64,000 nucleotides of DNA from Marinomonas algarum (GTDB taxonomy: Bacteria > Pseudomonadota > Gammaproteobacteria > Pseudomonadales > Marinomonadaceae): contig NZ_JAJATW010000012.1 in NCBI RefSeq assembly GCF_020532605.1, forward strand, positions 1 through 64,000. The letters run 5' to 3'. The translations under genes and the position numbers were made by a program. Positions 62,355 through 64,000 of the stretch are shown one piece after another. The notes beneath the pieces were generated by a model that did not search any database, was not told where the DNA came from, and was given only the letters and a program-made list of their open reading frames with translations. Numbering within the stretch: position 1 is the stretch's first letter; the number at the start of each line of letters is the position of its first letter.

Positions 62355-64000
62355 CTATTTCAGATGCCCTGCGTTATGCAGTTCGCGATCTTCCTCTTTT
62401 GGCGGTACCCATTGATACTGCCAAGTCTCTGTCAAAGGTTGGCCATTCGCTTCTAGGTAGACACGCAAATTGATGGGGGTTGATGCCTCTTCCCCACTGG
62501 GTGGCACTAGGTCAAACATGGCACGATATCCTTCTATAGAATGAAGAGGTCGTGCAGACTCAATCTCCGTGCGTCCTGCTGATGAAGTAATAATCGCTTT
62601 TACCTCGGTATCTTGACCTAACATAGACAAGGAACCGCCGGCAAAATCGATGACAAATCGCTTGCTGTAATAATCACGCTTCTTACCAATCACGCCACCG
62701 ATGCCCGTAAAAGTGTCGACTACACGGGCACGATTGGATTGCACTGGTGGCTGACTGCCCCAATACATGTTGTAACTGTAAAGCAACTCTTGCCCTGCCT
62801 CTACAGGGGACGCTGGGTTCCAAAAAGCCACAATATTGTCAAAGGTTTCATCCAGTGTTGGGATTTCCACTAATTGCACAGACCCTTTGCCCCACTCTCC
62901 TATTGGCTCTATCCATAGGCTTGGACGCTTCTCATAAAAAACACCGTCGTCTTGGTAATGATCAAAGTTTCGATCCCGTTGCAACAAGCCAAAGCCTTTT
63001 GGATTTTCATCGCTGTAAGCGTTAAATTGCAACTGCTCTGGGTTACCTAACGGACGCCAAATCCACTCTCCCTGACCCGTTTGCATCGCCAATCCATCGG
63101 AGTCATGAATTTCGGCGCGCCAGTCATAATTAGTACGGCGATCGTTTTCACCAATCATAAACATGCTGGTCATCGGCGCAACGCCCAAACGCTCAATGGC
63201 TTTACGCGGATAAATCGCTGAATCTACTTTCATAGTGTAGGGTTCACCAGGGGTCATATCAAAGCGGTATGCCCCCGCGACACTCGGAGAATCCATTAAG
63301 GCATAAACCGTCACCTTATCCGAACCGGGGGTCGGCTTTTCTAGCCAAAAGTCGGTAAATATCGGGAATTCTTCTGGGTGAGACATGGCTGTGTCGATCG
63401 CTAACCCACGTGCAGACAAGCCATATTGCATTTCGCTCCCTACTGCGCGGAAATAGCTTGCCCCTAGAAACGCGACCACATCCCGCTGCCAATCAGTTGC
63501 AAACTGCATTCGAAAACCCGCAAAGCCAAGATCTTTAGGCAGTGCATCGCCATCAACCTGTGATTTACCGTAATCAAACGCATCGGCAGAATAAGGAATC
63601 GGTGTGGACTGCCCCTCTTCAAGCTCATTCATTCGAATGGGTGTATCAAACCCTAATCCTAGATGAAACAACTCTGTACGAAATTCTGATTGCTCATCTC
63701 GCCACACAGCCGCCTCTTTTTTGTAATGCAGTTGTTGATAATCGTCCCAATCAAGGCGCTGAAGGCTCTCTGGTAATTCGCCTTGATGACTTTGATAAGG
63801 CAAGGTGGCGAGCTGTCGTGCCTGACCTTTTAACCAAGCAAAATCAAACTGTTCGCCTTCTTTAGGCTGAATGGGCGCTTTTGCACTGGTTGAAGGAGCA
63901 GTAGACGCACAGGCTGTTAAGCTAAACAACACGCTCACTGCGAGAAAAGAACGACGAGTAATGCGTTGAAGCAAAGTGCGTTGAAGCAAAGTGCGTTGAA
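62355..64000 (-). CDS. opgD: glucan biosynthesis protein OpgD (MdoD), 5' end at window edge
   Basis: OpgD-type proteins shape osmoregulated periplasmic glucans. The match to the MdoG/MdoD family is strong: LGFAGFRMQF near 155, DVVAFLGASYFRAVG near 168, YGLSARGLAIDT near 190, PMTSMFMIGENDRR near 275 and NPKGFGLLQRDR near 330. The N-terminus has a twin-arginine signal (TRRSFLAV), which favours OpgD over OpgG, and it also contains LTAC, a lipobox-like site. No ATG start is in the window: the frame stays open through a 15-bp tandem repeat to the edge, and the only in-frame candidates seen are TTG codons. Residue numbers here count from the TTG at 63989. Confidence 0.87.
   Translation of the reverse strand, partial: QRTLLQRTLLQRITRRSFLAVSVLFSLTACASTAPSTSAKAPIQPKEGEQFDFAWLKGQARQLATLPYQSHQGELPESLQRLDWDDYQQLHYKKEAAVWRDEQSEFRTELFHLGLGFDTPIRMNELEEGQSTPIPYSADAFDYGKSQVDGDALPKDLGFAGFRMQFATDWQRDVVAFLGASYFRAVGSEMQYGLSARGLAIDTAMSHPEEFPIFTDFWLEKPTPGSDKVTVYALMDSPSVAGAYRFDMTPGEPYTMKVDSAIYPRKAIERLGVAPMTSMFMIGENDRRTNYDWRAEIHDSDGLAMQTGQGEWIWRPLGNPEQLQFNAYSDENPKGFGLLQRDRNFDHYQDDGVFYEKRPSLWIEPIGEWGKGSVQLVEIPTLDETFDNIVAFWNPASPVEAGQELLYSYNMYWGSQPPVQSNRARVVDTFTGIGGVIGKKRDYYSKRFVIDFAGGSLSMLGQDTEVKAIITSSAGRTEIESARPLHSIEGYRAMFDLVPPSGEEASTPINLRVYLEANGQPLTETWQYQWVPPKEEDRELHNAGHLK
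63971..64000. repeat. 15-bp tandem repeat in the opgD 5' region
   Basis: GCAAAGTGCGTTGAA occurs twice head to tail (63971-63985 and 63986-64000), preceded by a partial copy (63962-63970). On the minus strand it encodes repeats of LLQRT, just before the twin-arginine motif. The array reaches the window edge and may continue. Confidence 0.85.

Overview
The window is a stretch of chromosomal core genome from a gammaproteobacterium. The ribosomal and RNA-polymerase gene order, the coaX-birA block beside the tRNA-secE-nusG block, the uvrA/MFS/ssb arrangement and a Pseudomonas-type EF-Tu point to the Pseudomonadales/Oceanospirillales side of the class. A Marinomonas-like marine bacterium is my best guess, but that is inference from gene order and protein resemblance, not from a search. 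G+C looks moderate. I see no prophage, insertion sequence, CRISPR array or defence island.

Layout. 1-171: a strong rRNA/tRNA-type promoter firing leftward out of the window. 172-7547 (minus): murJ-ribF-ileS-lspA-fkpB-ispH, with 1-4 nt overlaps from ileS onward. 7677-8096: rpsT (plus) with its own promoter and terminator. 8142-11586 (minus): rplU-rpmA, a terminator, then obgE-proB-dgkA. 11869-12849: ispB, divergent from rplU. 12893-13795: an alpha/beta hydrolase. 14094-15850 (plus): fabA-fabB for unsaturated fatty acids. 15964-21590 (minus): two PlsC-type acyltransferases, an M16 metallopeptidase and an Smr-domain protein. 21742-22074: a decayed universal stress protein gene. 22141-24219 (minus): a YajR-like MFS gene followed by ssb, divergent from uvrA (24377-27202, plus), with a LexA box between them.

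27350-57601 (minus) is one long run of translation and transcription genes. In order of transcription it is secE-nusG-rplKA-rplJL-rpoBC, rpsL-rpsG-fusA-tuf, the S10 and spc genes from rpsJ to rpmJ, and the alpha operon rpsM-rpsK-rpsD-rpoA-rplQ. Promoter-like sequences lie before the str, S10, rpsH and alpha sections. RNA structures that could serve autoregulation lie before rplJ (L10 leader) and rplK (L1-site candidate). Two hairpins between rplL and rpoB look like an attenuator or processing region. A tRNA cluster (Tyr-Gly-Thr, then Trp) leads this run. The tuf copy that usually sits between tRNA-Thr and tRNA-Trp is absent, and a terminator plus a new promoter occupy the gap.

57990-64000: the tRNA cluster start, a small SPOR-like envelope protein, coaX and birA, an exported alpha/beta hydrolase, a GNAT acetyltransferase and an opgD-type glucan synthesis gene. 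The opgD signal peptide begins in a 15-bp tandem repeat cut by the window edge.

Most of the content is ordinary and highly conserved. I did not find an undescribed multigene system. The points worth a second look are local: the lost tuf, the eroded usp, unusual spacers inside the ribosomal operons, the LexA-bearing uvrA/MFS-ssb divergon and the coding tandem repeat in opgD.
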